62,611 bases of DNA, taken from positions 1 through 62,611 of the forward strand of contig JACQVR010000090.1 in the NCBI GenBank assembly GCA_016209705.1, written 5' to 3'. Each line of letters begins with the position of its first letter. Position 1 is the first letter of the stretch. The notes beneath the pieces were generated by a model, which saw only the letters and a list, made by a program, of their open reading frames with translations, was not told the DNA's origin and made no database searches. This document shows positions 8,842-17,575 of the stretch, piece by piece. This DNA is from Planctomycetota bacterium. GTDB lineage: Bacteria; Planctomycetota; MHYJ01; JACPRB01. Position numbers and translations under genes: made by a program.

Positions 8842-9129
8842 GTGATCATCGGCACCCTGCGCGTTCGCCTGCATCTTCGGGACGCTCACTCCCTCAAGGA
8901 GAAGCGGCGCGTGATCAAGAGCCTGAAAGATCAGATCACGAACCGATTCCACATCTCCGTCGCGGAAGTGGGGGATCAGGACGAATGGCATCTGGCGGAG
9001 CTGGGCATGGCCGCCGTGGGGACCGACACCCCGTTCATCCATAGCGTGCTGTCGAGCGTGGAAACCTTCGTGCGTTATTTCGGGGGCGTCCAGGTCGTCG
9101 ACGCGCAGACGGAGACATTCGGAGGATGA
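8842..9129 (+). CDS. ylxP: DUF503 family protein (YlxP-like)
   Basis: A 95-residue DUF503 protein with the family hallmark HSLKEKRRVIKSLKD and a C-terminal RYFGGVQVVDA segment. In Bacillus the homologue ylxP sits between infB and rbfA exactly as here. The biochemical role is not established; a ribosome-maturation link is inferred from context. I place the start at GTG 8842 because the conserved domain begins there. The frame stays open upstream, but those codons translate repeat sequence. There is no Shine-Dalgarno at this GTG since a family D repeat lies directly against it. The stop overlaps a GGAGGATGA sequence at the rbfA start. Confidence 0.88.
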   Translation: MIIGTLRVRLHLRDAHSLKEKRRVIKSLKDQITNRFHISVAEVGDQDEWHLAELGMAAVGTDTPFIHSVLSSVETFVRYFGGVQVVDAQTETFGG

Positions 9130-9134
9130 TCGCG

Positions 9135-9512
9135 ATGGCGATCCCGTACCGCAAAGAAAAGCTGTCCGCCCAGATCGTCAAGGAAGTGAGCCAGATCCTG
9201 CTCTACGAGGTGAAAGATCCGCGCCGGGGTTTCCTGACCGTCACCCGGGCGGTCGTCTCGGACGACTACCGGCACGCGAAGGTGTTCGTGTCCGTGATGG
9301 GGGCGGAGAAGGACAAACGCCTCACGATGGCCGGCTTGCGCCACGCCGAGGGGTTCGTTCAAGCTCAGCTTTCGCGCCGCCTGCGCCTGCGCCATTCCCC
9401 GGAAATCCGCTTCGTCCGAGACGATTCCATCGACAAGACCATGAAGGTCACCAAACTGATCGACGATCTCGCCCGCGACCGGTCGCGGCGGGAGCCGACG
9501 GAGGAGGAATAA
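9135..9512 (+). CDS. rbfA: Ribosome-binding factor A
   Basis: Cold-shock 30S assembly factor with a single KH-like domain, needed for maturation of the 16S rRNA 5' end. I choose ATG 9135 ([10 protein letters not shown]) because GGAGG at 9121-9125 is then nine bases upstream; the ATG at 9126 would sit directly on it. Family features are [36 protein letters not shown] and the [14 protein letters not shown] tail. 125 residues, a normal length. It is coupled to ylxP upstream and followed one base after its stop by rph. Confidence 0.95.
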   Translation: MAIPYRKEKLSAQIVKEVSQILLYEVKDPRRGFLTVTRAVVSDDYRHAKVFVSVMGAEKDKRLTMAGLRHAEGFVQAQLSRRLRLRHSPEIRFVRDDSIDKTMKVTKLIDDLARDRSRREPTEEE

Positions 9513-9513
9513 C

Positions 9514-10233
9514 GTGCCGCGTTCGGATAGCCGCGCCCCGGATCAGCTCCGCCCCGTGACGTTTCAACGCCATTTCCTGGAGCATACTCCGGGGTCGGTG
9601 CTCGTCGCGTTCGGCGCCACGCGGGTCCTGTGCACCGCGACGATCCAGCATTCGGTGCCGTCCTGGCTGGAGGGGCGAGGCCAGGGATGGATCACGGCGG
9701 AATACGGGATGCTCCCCGCCTCGACGCCGGAACGCAAGCCCCGCGAGCGCGGCGGCAAGGTGGACGGCCGCACCAGCGAGATTCAGAGGCTCATCGGCCG
9801 GTCGATCCGTGCCGTCGTGGATCTGGAGCTCCTGGGGGAACGGACGTTGTGGATCGATTGCGACGTGATCGAGGCCGACGGCGGGACGCGCACCGCGGCC
9901 ATCACGGGCGCGTACGTCGCCCTGGTGGACGCGATCCGCGATCTGGAAGCCCAAGGCCTCAAGTTCCCGGCCGTCCCGGTCAAGGATTCCGTGGCCGCGG
10001 TCAGCGTGGGCGTGCTGAAGGGCGAGCCGATGCTCGATCTGTGCTACGAGGAGGATTCGAAGGCGGACATCGACATGAACGTGGTGCTCACCGGCAAGGG
10101 ACTGATCGTCGAGATCCAAGGCACGGCGGAAAAGACACCGTTCGATACTTCCAAGCTCATGCAGCTTTACAAGCTGGCGGAGAAGGGGGCCGGAGAGTTG
10201 CGGCGGATGCAACTTGAGGCGTTGAAGAAGTAG
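9514..10233 (+). CDS. rph: Ribonuclease PH
   Basis: Phosphorolytic 3'-to-5' exoribonuclease trimming tRNA and rRNA 3' ends. 239 residues, normal length, hexameric family. Recognisable stretches include [53 protein letters not shown] and [11 protein letters not shown]. Start is GTG 9514, with GGAGGAGG just upstream. The TAG stop (10231-10233) is also the first TAG of the small palindromic repeat that follows. Joining rph to a nusA-infB-rbfA operon makes an RNA-processing/translation unit. Confidence 0.97.
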   Translation: MPRSDSRAPDQLRPVTFQRHFLEHTPGSVLVAFGATRVLCTATIQHSVPSWLEGRGQGWITAEYGMLPASTPERKPRERGGKVDGRTSEIQRLIGRSIRAVVDLELLGERTLWIDCDVIEADGGTRTAAITGAYVALVDAIRDLEAQGLKFPAVPVKDSVAAVSVGVLKGEPMLDLCYEEDSKADIDMNVVLTGKGLIVEIQGTAEKTPFDTSKLMQLYKLAEKGAGELRRMQLEALKK

Positions 10234-10268
10234 CTCGTAGCTTGTAGCCCTCTACCAGCTACCAGCTT
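10231..10268. repeat. Small palindromic repeat between convergent rph and priA
   Basis: TAGCTCGTAGCTTGTAG pairs imperfectly with CTACCAGCTACCAGCTTTC, both with an 8-base period. It spans from the rph stop codon to the base before the priA stop. It may act as a bidirectional terminator but has no T run. Confidence 0.6.
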
Positions 10269-12455
10269 TCAGATCATCCCCACCGGATCCACGTCCGCGA
10301 TCACTTGGAGCGTCCTCGATCCTTTGACCCGCGCGAACGCCTCGCGGATCGCCGCGCGCACCGGCTCCAGGTCGGCGGCCTTCAACAGAAACTGCATCCG
10401 ATAGCGGCCCTTGATCCGGTAGATCGGCGCGGGGACCGGGCCGAGCGTGTGGACGAGGACCGGCGGCAGCCGAGGTTCAAGCAGGGCCTTCAGCTTGTCG
10501 GCGGCGGCCCGCACGGCGGGCTCGCGCGTTCCTTGAATCAGGATCCGCACCAGGCGGGTGTAAGGCGGGTAGCCCAGTTCCTTCCGGTTCGCCAGCTCGC
10601 GGTCCGCGAACCCGTCGAGGTCGTACGCCGCGGCGCACGCGATGGCGAAGTGGGTCGGATTGAGCGTTTGCACGATGACGCGCCCTCCCTTGGGACCGCG
10701 ACCCGCGCGTCCCGCGACCTGGGTCAAGAGCTGGTACGTCCGCTCCGCGGCGCGGAAATCGGGCAGATAGAAGGCCGTGTCGGCGTTCACGACGCCGATC
10801 ACCGTCACGTTGGGGACGTCGAGCCCCTTGGCGATCATCTGCGTGCCGACGATCACGTCGGTCGCGCCGGTCCACAGGCCGCCCAGCGCTTCGCGATAGT
10901 CGCGCCGCGTCTTCATGCGGTCGCTGTCCATGCGGACGGCGGCCGCTTCCGGGAGGCGCCGGCGCACTTCCTCCTCGATCTTTTCCGTGCCGACTCCGAA
11001 GTGCCACAGCGTTCCGACGGCGCATTCGGGGCAGAGGTCCGGAAGGGGCTTGCGGGATCCGCACGCGTGGCATTCCACCAGGTGATCGGCCTTGTGGAAG
11101 GTGAGCGCCAGGTCGCAGCGCGCGCAGCGCAGAATATACGCGCAGCGGCGGCAGCGGATGACGGTGGCGTATCCGCGCCGGTTGAGAAACAGGATCGCCT
11201 GTTCGCCACGCGCCACCGCCTCCTTCACCGCGTTTTCCAGCGTGCGCGAGATCAGAGGATAGCGTTTGATGTCGCGCCGCTCGGCGGCCATGTCCACGAT
11301 CTGCACCGGAGGAAGCGGGCGTTCTCCGATGCGCCGGGGCAGTCGGGCCAGGCGCAGGCGCCCCGTTCGCGCGGCGTGCAGCGACTCCAGCGACGGCGTG
11401 GCGCTGCCCAACACGGCGGCGGCGCCCTCCAGCTCCGCGCGGCGCAGCGCGACATCGCGGGCGTGGTACCGGGGCTGGCTCTCCTGCTTGTACGCGGGTT
11501 CATGCTCTTCGTCGAGGATGATCAGCCCCAGGCGCCGGGCCGGCGCGAACACCGCGGAGCGGGCGCCGATGACGACGTCCACCTCGCCGGCGCGCGCCGC
11601 CCGCCATTGTCGGGCGCGATCCCCGTCCGAGAGGAAGCTGTGCAGGACCGCGATCCTGGGAAACCGCACCCGGAAGCGCGCCACCGTCTGCGGGGTCAGC
11701 GCGATCTCGGGCACCAGAACGATGGCCTGCCGGCCGGTGTCGACGGCGCGCCGGATCGCCCGCAAGTAGACTTCCGTCTTGCCGCTGCCCGTGATGCCGT
11801 GAAGCAGCACCCCCCGCGGCGGCGCGCCGCCCAGCGCCGCGGCGATCGTCTCCAGGGCGCGCGCCTGGTCGGACGTAAGGGTGACGTCCTGGGCGCCGGC
11901 GGCTTCAGGCGCCTCCATCAGATCCACGTCCGGACGCGCCGCGACGGTCTCCGCGATGCCCCGGCGGATCAGCGTCTTCAGCGGCGCGGCCGAGCAATGG
12001 GCCGACGCCAGCAACGTTCGAACGGGCACCGGCTCGGAAGCCTGACGGAGCACGTCGACGAGGCGCTGCTGCGCCTCCCGCTTCAGCGGAGAAGGCGGGT
12101 CGACGGCGAGGCGAACCGCGAGGGGCGCTCGGCCGGTCGCGGGCCGCCGCACGCCGGGAGGAAGCATGGCGTCGAGGGCTTCGCCCCAGGAACACAGATA
12201 CGTGTTGGCGATCCATCGGCCCAGCTCCAGAAGCTTGGCGTCCAGCAGCGGCTCGGGATCGACCGTCCCCTGTATGTCCCGGACCGGAAAGGGGGGCGGC
12301 GCGCGAAGAAGTCCGGCGATCGTGCCGGTCAGTGCTCGGCCGCGGAACGGCACGCGGACCCGATGTCCCGGCTGAAGCGTTTCGCGGAGCGTCTCGGGAA
12401 CGCGGTAGGTGAAGGCGCGGTCCACCGGCAACGGAAGCAGCACATCCGCATACAT
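10269..12455 (-). CDS. priA: Primosomal protein N' (replication restart helicase PriA)
   Basis: Superfamily 2 3'-to-5' DNA helicase that reloads the replisome at collapsed forks. 728 residues from ATG 12455 (MYADVLLPLPVDRAFTYRVP), the usual PriA beginning; a longer open frame upstream is spurious. Contains Walker A GITGSGKTEVYL, Walker B LDEEHE, and eight zinc-binding cysteines in CRRCAYILRCARC and CHACGSRKPLPDLCPEC. The C-terminal helicase motif reads QVAGRAGRGPKGG. It ends convergently with rph. A 31-base palindrome lies four bases before the start codon and also overlaps the end of the upstream gene. Confidence 0.97.
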   Translation of the reverse strand: MYADVLLPLPVDRAFTYRVPETLRETLQPGHRVRVPFRGRALTGTIAGLLRAPPPFPVRDIQGTVDPEPLLDAKLLELGRWIANTYLCSWGEALDAMLPPGVRRPATGRAPLAVRLAVDPPSPLKREAQQRLVDVLRQASEPVPVRTLLASAHCSAAPLKTLIRRGIAETVAARPDVDLMEAPEAAGAQDVTLTSDQARALETIAAALGGAPPRGVLLHGITGSGKTEVYLRAIRRAVDTGRQAIVLVPEIALTPQTVARFRVRFPRIAVLHSFLSDGDRARQWRAARAGEVDVVIGARSAVFAPARRLGLIILDEEHEPAYKQESQPRYHARDVALRRAELEGAAAVLGSATPSLESLHAARTGRLRLARLPRRIGERPLPPVQIVDMAAERRDIKRYPLISRTLENAVKEAVARGEQAILFLNRRGYATVIRCRRCAYILRCARCDLALTFHKADHLVECHACGSRKPLPDLCPECAVGTLWHFGVGTEKIEEEVRRRLPEAAAVRMDSDRMKTRRDYREALGGLWTGATDVIVGTQMIAKGLDVPNVTVIGVVNADTAFYLPDFRAAERTYQLLTQVAGRAGRGPKGGRVIVQTLNPTHFAIACAAAYDLDGFADRELANRKELGYPPYTRLVRILIQGTREPAVRAAADKLKALLEPRLPPVLVHTLGPVPAPIYRIKGRYRMQFLLKAADLEPVRAAIREAFARVKGSRTLQVIADVDPVGMI

Positions 12456-12458
12456 GGT

Positions 12459-12489
12459 GTTACGATAAGTTTTGAGAATTATTTGTAAC
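12459..12489. promoter_or_regulatory. 31-base palindromic site upstream of priA (shared with mscS)
   Basis: Read toward priA the site is GTTACAAATAATTCTCAAAA followed by CTTATCGTAAC, with GTTAC/GTAAC ends. A nearly identical 31-base site (27634-27664) precedes mscS in the same orientation, differing at about four positions. It also covers the last codons and stop of the adenosyltransferase-LarC2 gene. Low GC compared with its surroundings suggests a binding site or small element. Candidate operator; function unproved. Confidence 0.55.
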
Positions 12490-13714
12490 GGGCGAGGGCG
12501 TCGCGGTAGACGGCCTCCCACGCGGCGCCGTGCCGGCGCGCCGCCCGGCGAACGTCCTCGTATTCGGGCGAGACGTGGATTGCGCTCCCCTCCAGCCGGC
12601 CCACCTTGCAGCGGATCGGCCCGTACCTCGTGCGGACCACCCGCACGGCGCGGTCCAGGACCGTCCGCTCCACGATCCGGTGTCGCACCCCGAACGTGGG
12701 CGATTCGCGGAGCAGCAGCCGCTCCAGGTCGCGGGCCCGATCCAGCGGCGCCAGTACGGACACCATGATACCCGGCCTGTTTTTCTTCATCTGGATCGGC
12801 GTCGCGAACACGTCCAACGCGCCGTCTTCGAAGAGCCGTTCGAAGAGCCACCCGACCAGCTCCCCCGACGCGTTGTCCAGGTTCGTCTCGAGCTGCGCCA
12901 CCCGCGCCGGCGCGACCGGCCCGGCCGGCGGCGAACCCCGCGCGGCGTGAACGGGATCTCCGATGCGCGCGCCGGACGCTTCCGCGGCGTTGCCCCCGGC
13001 GACGGCGATCTCCAACAGGCCTCCGGAGCCGATGAGCGCCAAGGGCCGCCCCGGTTCGCCGTCGCCGTACGTTCGCGACAATCCGCGGATGCGCCAGGTT
13101 CCGGCCTGAAACCACCACGATCCCGATCGAGCTAGCCGCTGGCGCGGGAGGTTCGTGATCAGATTCCCGAATCGGTCGATCGCCACCACTTCTCCGGTCA
13201 TGTCCCCCGACGGGTGAATCCGGGGCGCCGGCCGGCGGAGCTTCTTCATGGCGCGCGCGGGCGGCCCGACGCGCGCGATCTCCAGTCCCCGCGAGAGATG
13301 CCCCGCCACGGGCGCGAAGACGTCGCGGCCGTGAAACGTCGCCGCGATGTCCGCCCGCATGAGCCGGCGGTTCGTCACGCGCCGGATGCGAACCGGCTTG
13401 TCCAGGAAGGAAAGAAGGCCGTTGTCCGGAGCCAGAAACAGGTGGCGCTCCGTTTCGACGCACAAGATCGCCCGTGAGGTGCCCACGCCGGGATCGACCA
13501 CCGCCACGAACAACGTGCCGTCCGGATAGGTGGAATAGCACGATCGAAGCAGGAAGGCGGCCGCGGCGACATTCCGGGGCGGAACGTCATGGCTGAGGTC
13601 CACCAGGCGCGCGTCCGGGTGGATCGAGAGGATCGCGCCTTTCATCGCCGCGACGTAGGGATCGCGCAGCCCGAAGTCCGTCAGGAGGGCGATGATCCGC
13701 GAAGGCGGGTTCAT
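12479..13714 (-). CDS. Fusion: SAM hydroxide adenosyltransferase (DUF62) and LarC C-terminal domain
   Basis: 411 residues with two recognisable parts. Residues 6-256 match the SAM-hydrolysing DUF62 family (relatives of chlorinase/fluorinase): LLTDFGLRDPYVAAMKG, VVDPGVGT (72-79), APDNGLLS (95-102), FHGRDVFAPVAGHL, DRFGNLITN (180-188). That family splits SAM with water into adenosine and methionine. Residues 273-411 match the C-terminal (LarC2, DUF111) domain of the nickel chelatase LarC, which builds the nickel-pincer nucleotide cofactor: QLETNLDNASGELVG, PIQMKKNRPG (308 on) and SPEYEDVRR (382-390). The usual ETN(I/L)DD is ETNLDN here. No larA, larB, larE or LarC1 is in the window. Start ATG 13714 overlaps the upstream protease stop (ATGA). 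Domain calls are secure; joint function is unknown. Confidence 0.85.
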   Translation of the reverse strand: MNPPSRIIALLTDFGLRDPYVAAMKGAILSIHPDARLVDLSHDVPPRNVAAAAFLLRSCYSTYPDGTLFVAVVDPGVGTSRAILCVETERHLFLAPDNGLLSFLDKPVRIRRVTNRRLMRADIAATFHGRDVFAPVAGHLSRGLEIARVGPPARAMKKLRRPAPRIHPSGDMTGEVVAIDRFGNLITNLPRQRLARSGSWWFQAGTWRIRGLSRTYGDGEPGRPLALIGSGGLLEIAVAGGNAAEASGARIGDPVHAARGSPPAGPVAPARVAQLETNLDNASGELVGWLFERLFEDGALDVFATPIQMKKNRPGIMVSVLAPLDRARDLERLLLRESPTFGVRHRIVERTVLDRAVRVVRTRYGPIRCKVGRLEGSAIHVSPEYEDVRRAARRHGAAWEAVYRDALARYK

Positions 13715-15066
13715 TTTTTCGGCGGAACCCGCTCCACGGTTTTCAATTCCGTCTTGCGGGCGCACGACCAGATGGCGTTCAACTTCCCTTCCAGCTCTTC
13801 GTCCACGCCGTCCAGCGCCAAGACTTCGGCTCCCCGATGCTCGAGGACCGCGCGCGCGCCGGTCGGGGATTCCAGCCGGATTTTCTGCGCGCTGGATTCC
13901 TTTTTGGCTCCGGAATGCTTGGCCTGAAGAAGTGCGGAATAGGCCGAGAAGAACTCCGCGGCGTCCTCCTCGGAATCCCACGTGCTGTACCAGATGCTGA
14001 AGACGCGGCCGCCGTCGTCTTCGTACAGGTGATACCGGTCGCCGTCCCATCCTTCGGCGGCGGCGCGCCGCTCCCGGGCCGTGCCCTGCTTGAACTCGTC
14101 CAGAAGCACGAGGACGCCGAACTCGCCGTGCACGTTGTGGGCGATTTCCTTGCCGCCCGCTCCGACGATGGTTCCCAAGCCTTCCAGAGCGACGCGCTGC
14201 GGGTGGTCGCGTTCCTCTCCCAAATATTTGCGGGGATGCATGACCTGTTCCGTGGACGCCGGCAGGTCCAGGAACGGCTTCGACAGCGCCTTCCAGTCTC
14301 CCTTGGCGCGATAGAGCACCTGGATCGCGAACTCCGTGCCGAACCCGTATGGAAAGGTGTGCGTCCTCCGAAGGTAGGCCGGCAGCGCGCCGGCCGGGCC
14401 GGGCAAGGCTCCGGTCTTGTAGTCCTCGCTGAAAATCCGCGACATGGCGTCGAATTGATCCTTGAACCCGTATTTCAGTCCCACGGCCATCGCGTCTCCC
14501 TCCACCACCGCGCGGATCGCCAGGGACAAGTCGTCGTTGTCGTCGATGTCGATGGGAAGCGTCGTCAGGTCATGATGTTGATCCTGCGCGGCATGGCACA
14601 GCTCGTGAACCAGCGTGATTTCCTCCATCTTCACCTTCAGGCCGTACCGCTCCTCGAATGCTTCCTCCAGTTCGGCGTAATCCGGCGCGCCGGGCCCTTT
14701 GATGATCCGCAGTTCCTTCGTGCGCGGATGGTAGAACCCGGCGATGGTCGAGCCGAACAGATCGAGGAGCGATTGGTGGAGGTCGAACGGGTCGGGGAGG
14801 AGGCCGAAATGGACGTACACCTTCTGAAGCCGATCCAGCTTTTCCTTGGGCAGTTCGCGCTCCTGCTCCTTCCGGAGAAAATCGACCAGCTCTTCGCGCG
14901 TATACGATCCGATCGCCACGTCCTTCTTGAATTCCAGGCCGCGCAGCGCCGTGACCTCCTTCTGGAGGCTTTGAGTCTTCTGGAGCAGCAGCTCCTGGGC
15001 CGACTGCTGCGGGGCGAAGCCCAGAAGCAGAAGGGCTCCGACCATGGCCCGAATCGGCGGTGTCAC
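13711..15066 (-). CDS. Exported zinc metalloprotease-like protein (HELCH motif)
   Basis: About 451 residues. I choose GTG 15066 because GGAGG lies eight bases upstream; ATG 15045 is the alternative. A signal peptide (AMVGALLLLGFAPQQSAQ) directs export. A classical HEXXH motif appears as HELCHAAQDQHHDL (about residue 160), followed later by EGDAMAVGLKY, which could supply the third, glutamate zinc ligand of a gluzincin. I do not recognise the specific family, so substrate is unknown. Its stop overlaps the start of the adenosyltransferase-LarC2 gene (ATGA), and priA follows, making a three-gene unit. It diverges from the M16 peptidase gene across a 93-base gap. Confidence 0.8.
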   Translation of the reverse strand: MTPPIRAMVGALLLLGFAPQQSAQELLLQKTQSLQKEVTALRGLEFKKDVAIGSYTREELVDFLRKEQERELPKEKLDRLQKVYVHFGLLPDPFDLHQSLLDLFGSTIAGFYHPRTKELRIIKGPGAPDYAELEEAFEERYGLKVKMEEITLVHELCHAAQDQHHDLTTLPIDIDDNDDLSLAIRAVVEGDAMAVGLKYGFKDQFDAMSRIFSEDYKTGALPGPAGALPAYLRRTHTFPYGFGTEFAIQVLYRAKGDWKALSKPFLDLPASTEQVMHPRKYLGEERDHPQRVALEGLGTIVGAGGKEIAHNVHGEFGVLVLLDEFKQGTARERRAAAEGWDGDRYHLYEDDGGRVFSIWYSTWDSEEDAAEFFSAYSALLQAKHSGAKKESSAQKIRLESPTGARAVLEHRGAEVLALDGVDEELEGKLNAIWSCARKTELKTVERVPPKK

Positions 15067-15159
15067 GCTCGCTTCCTCCGGCCCGGAATTCCATTGATTC
15101 GCCGCGGCGATTCCGTTTACTGTGCCGCTATTGTCAAAGGGGTCTGAAGGAGTGTCAAG

Positions 15160-16494
15160 GTGTTCCAGGTGAAGGCGATCGGCAATCGTCTGCTGCGCGA
15201 ACGGATGGTCGCGGCCACGCTGGCCGGCGGCTTGCGCGCGGCCGTCTTTCCCAAGCCGGGCCTTCTGAAGAAAGTCGCGTGCTTCGCCACCCGCTACGGT
15301 TCGATCGACCTCGTGTTCAGCCCGGCGGCGGGGCAGCCGCCCGCTCCCACGCCTCCCGGCATCGCCCATTTCCTAGAGCATCAGCTCTTCAAGAAGCCGG
15401 ATTTCGACGTCCTCATGGAGTTCGGCAAGTTCGGCGCGTCGTCCAACGCGTTCACCGACTACACCACGACGACGTACTACTTCAGCGGCACGGAACGCTT
15501 CGAGGAAAGCCTGGACCTGCTCGTGCGGCTCGTGTTCTTCCCTCATTTCGCCGACGAACGGGTCGCGCGGGAAAAGCAGATCATTGAGCAAGAGCTGCGG
15601 ATGTACGACGATTCGCCGGACTACCGCCTGTATAAAAACCTGATGGCCGCGCTGTACCGGGAGCATCCGGTCCGCCTGGACATCGGCGGCACCGTGCGCA
15701 CGATCCAGGACATCGACCGCGGTCTTCTGGAGCGGTGTTACCGGCGCTTCTACCATCCCTCGAACATGTGGTTCGTGGCCTGCGGCGATCTGGATCCGGA
15801 GCGCGTCATGGATCAGCTCAGCCGCGCGCTCTCACAGGGCACGTTCGGGAGCGACGGAGCGGCCATCGAGAGGAACTATCCGGTCGAGCCCGTCCAGACC
15901 TTTCAGCGCCTGGCGCGCGAGCGGGCGGTGGTGTCGCGTCCCCGCGTGCTGATCGGGTTCAAGGATCTCGACCTGAGTTCGTCCCGCCTGCTGGACCGCG
16001 AACTTTCGACGTCGGTGCTGCTGGACCTGCTCTTCGGCTCCACCAGCGCCTTCCATCAGACCTGGTACCGGCAAGGGCTGATCGACGACAGCTTTTCGGC
16101 TTCGTACACCTCGGATACCGAGTTCAGCTTCTCGCTCATCGGCGGCGAGACGGAGGAGCCGGATCGCCTGGCGGAAGCGGTCGCCCGCGAGATACGCCGG
16201 GCGGCCCGCGCGCGGCTCAAGAAGCGGGACATCCAGCGCGCCGTGCGCAAACGATTGGGACGATACCTTCGTTCCTTCGACAATCCGGAAGGAATCGCCT
16301 TTTTGCTGCTGTCGTGCGCCGTGCGCGGGATCGATGTGTTCGGCGTTCCGGACGCGTTGAAGAAATTGACGGTCCGGCGGTTGGAGGAGCGTTTGCGGGC
16401 GCATCTGCGGGAGGAACAGGCCGCCGTGTCCATCATCGAGCCCGCGCCGGAAGTCCAACGTCCGAAGTCCGAAGACCGAAGTCCGAAGCCATAA
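15160..16494 (+). CDS. M16 family zinc peptidase (YmfH/AlbF-like)
   Basis: 444 residues from GTG 15160 (AAGGAG about seven bases upstream). The inverted zinc motif HXXEH is HFLEH (H70, E73, H74), with E142/E144 in EKQIIEQELRMYDD as the third ligand, so it should be catalytically active. The C-terminal half is the structural M16 domain. Many bacteria carry M16 genes in active/inactive pairs; only one is here. The last residues, EVQRPKSEDRSPKP, are translated from a family D repeat that has replaced or extended the original end. Cytoplasmic by lack of signal peptide; substrate unknown. Confidence 0.88.
   Translation: MFQVKAIGNRLLRERMVAATLAGGLRAAVFPKPGLLKKVACFATRYGSIDLVFSPAAGQPPAPTPPGIAHFLEHQLFKKPDFDVLMEFGKFGASSNAFTDYTTTTYYFSGTERFEESLDLLVRLVFFPHFADERVAREKQIIEQELRMYDDSPDYRLYKNLMAALYREHPVRLDIGGTVRTIQDIDRGLLERCYRRFYHPSNMWFVACGDLDPERVMDQLSRALSQGTFGSDGAAIERNYPVEPVQTFQRLARERAVVSRPRVLIGFKDLDLSSSRLLDRELSTSVLLDLLFGSTSAFHQTWYRQGLIDDSFSASYTSDTEFSFSLIGGETEEPDRLAEAVAREIRRAARARLKKRDIQRAVRKRLGRYLRSFDNPEGIAFLLLSCAVRGIDVFGVPDALKKLTVRRLEERLRAHLREEQAAVSIIEPAPEVQRPKSEDRSPKP
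16450..16490. repeat. Single AGTCCGA arm (family D) inside the M16 gene 3' end
   Basis: GAAGTCCAACGTCCGAAGTC continues with two more units of 8-9 bases up to the TAA stop at 16492. It encodes the final 14 residues of the M16 peptidase. No complementary arm is visible downstream. Confidence 0.8.
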
Positions 16495-16506
16495 GGAAGG
16501 GAATCC

Positions 16507-17322
16507 ATGACGATTCGACGAGACATGGGGCCGCGACGGCCGAATCCGAGAGACCCGCGCTCGAATCGCGGCCCTTCGGGCCCGGCCCGCAAGGACGCTC
16601 GGGGTCGGCGCGTCGTTCCCGTTCGCCGGAAGAATCCTTTGCCCCTGATCCTCGGAGGCGTGGGAGGCTTCTTCCTGCTTCTGGTGATCATCATCGTCGC
16701 CGCCAGCAGCGGCGGGACTCCCGAGAAAATGGTGATCCAGAAGCGGGAGGCGCCCTCCGTGGTACCCGTCTCCGCGCCGGACGTCAGCGCCCTGGAGCGG
16801 GAGGGGCGCGCCAAGTGCGAGGCGGGTTTCCAGGAGGTCCCGGGCCTCAAGGCTCAGTTCGCGGCGGCCTCGGAGGAGCGCAAGCAAGACATCTTGCCGA
16901 AGCTTGTCGACAAGTTGAGGTTGATGAAGGAAGGTCTCGAACTCCTTCGCCGAGCGAACGGGATGATCACGGAATACAACCAGGCGGCGGGCAAGTCGAT
17001 GAAGAAGCTCGAATACGGATCCTACGAGCAGCTTTGGAAGACGGAAGCAGGCCTGCTGGCGTCCCAGCTTGAAAAGGACGCGCAATCGTCGTGCCAGCAG
17101 GGGCTGGCGGCGATCAAATCTTTGGAAGCGAAGATGAGCGCGGCCCTATCCGACGCCGAAAAGCATTCGCTCAAGGCGGCGCTCAAGGAAGCCATGGATC
17201 AGATCAGCCACGGGATGAGCCTGTACGACTATATTTATCAGATCAACGGACAGCTCTTCGACACCAAGAAGTATGGAGAGGCCCGAAAACTGGCCTCGTC
17301 GAAGTATCATGAATTGCAATGA
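16507..17322 (+). CDS. Membrane-anchored protein of unknown function
   Basis: 271 residues with a very basic, Pro/Arg/Gly-rich N-terminal 40 residues in the cytoplasm, one membrane segment (about 45-66, LPLILGGVGGFFLLLVIIIV) and an extracytoplasmic helical domain with several Lys/Glu/Ala helices. No family recognised. AAGGAAGGG lies upstream of ATG 16507, and the gene begins 12 bases after the M16 stop, so it is probably co-transcribed. Its TGA stop is the start of a GC-rich palindromic repeat (family F). Confidence 0.7.
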   Translation: MTIRRDMGPRRPNPRDPRSNRGPSGPARKDARGRRVVPVRRKNPLPLILGGVGGFFLLLVIIIVAASSGGTPEKMVIQKREAPSVVPVSAPDVSALEREGRAKCEAGFQEVPGLKAQFAAASEERKQDILPKLVDKLRLMKEGLELLRRANGMITEYNQAAGKSMKKLEYGSYEQLWKTEAGLLASQLEKDAQSSCQQGLAAIKSLEAKMSAALSDAEKHSLKAALKEAMDQISHGMSLYDYIYQINGQLFDTKKYGEARKLASSKYHELQ

Positions 17323-17424
17323 CGCTCGCCCCGCCCCTTCTTCAGAAAAGTCCGACAAATGGGCGGGGCTCGCTACTGGAACGGCGTGCGAGGCGACGTG
17401 GGGATATCTCTCACGCCGTTCCAT
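17321..17424. repeat. GCTCGCCCCGCCC palindromic repeat (family F), copy 1
   Basis: GACGCTCGCCCCGCCC faces GGGCGGGGCTCGCTACTGG, with a loop containing TTCTTCAGAAAA; a second nested pair is GGAACGGCGTG/CACGCCGTTCC. The reverse complement of 46583-46673 repeats the first 60 bases with roughly 85 percent identity. Right after a stop codon it could act as a terminator, but copy 2 sits upstream of genes, arguing for a repeat element. Confidence 0.75.
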
Positions 17425-17502
17425 AATCGGAAGGAGCGCGCTTTGACGGGGAGCGCCGGAACTGCCCACGGAAATAACCGCTGCGATATCCGGTGGGGCG
17501 CA

Positions 17503-17575
17503 TGAACCGCCAAAACGCCAAATCGCCAAGAAAACTCAAAGGGCGTCCGGTGGCGTTTTAGCGTTGTGGCGGTTG
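17503..17575. repeat. GAACCGCCAAAACGCC palindromic repeat (family A), copy 1
   Basis: Left arm AACCGCCAAAACGCCAAATC, A-rich loop, right arm TGGCGTTTTAGCGTTGTGGC followed by GGTT. It supplies the last six residues and stop of tatA on the minus strand. Three other copies: 19731, 20501 and 50757, all in the same orientation. Confidence 0.85.

Noticed and set aside
17321..17424. Simple terminator after the membrane-anchored protein gene
   Set aside because: No T run follows the stem, and an inverted copy lies in a leader region, so a dispersed repeat is more likely.
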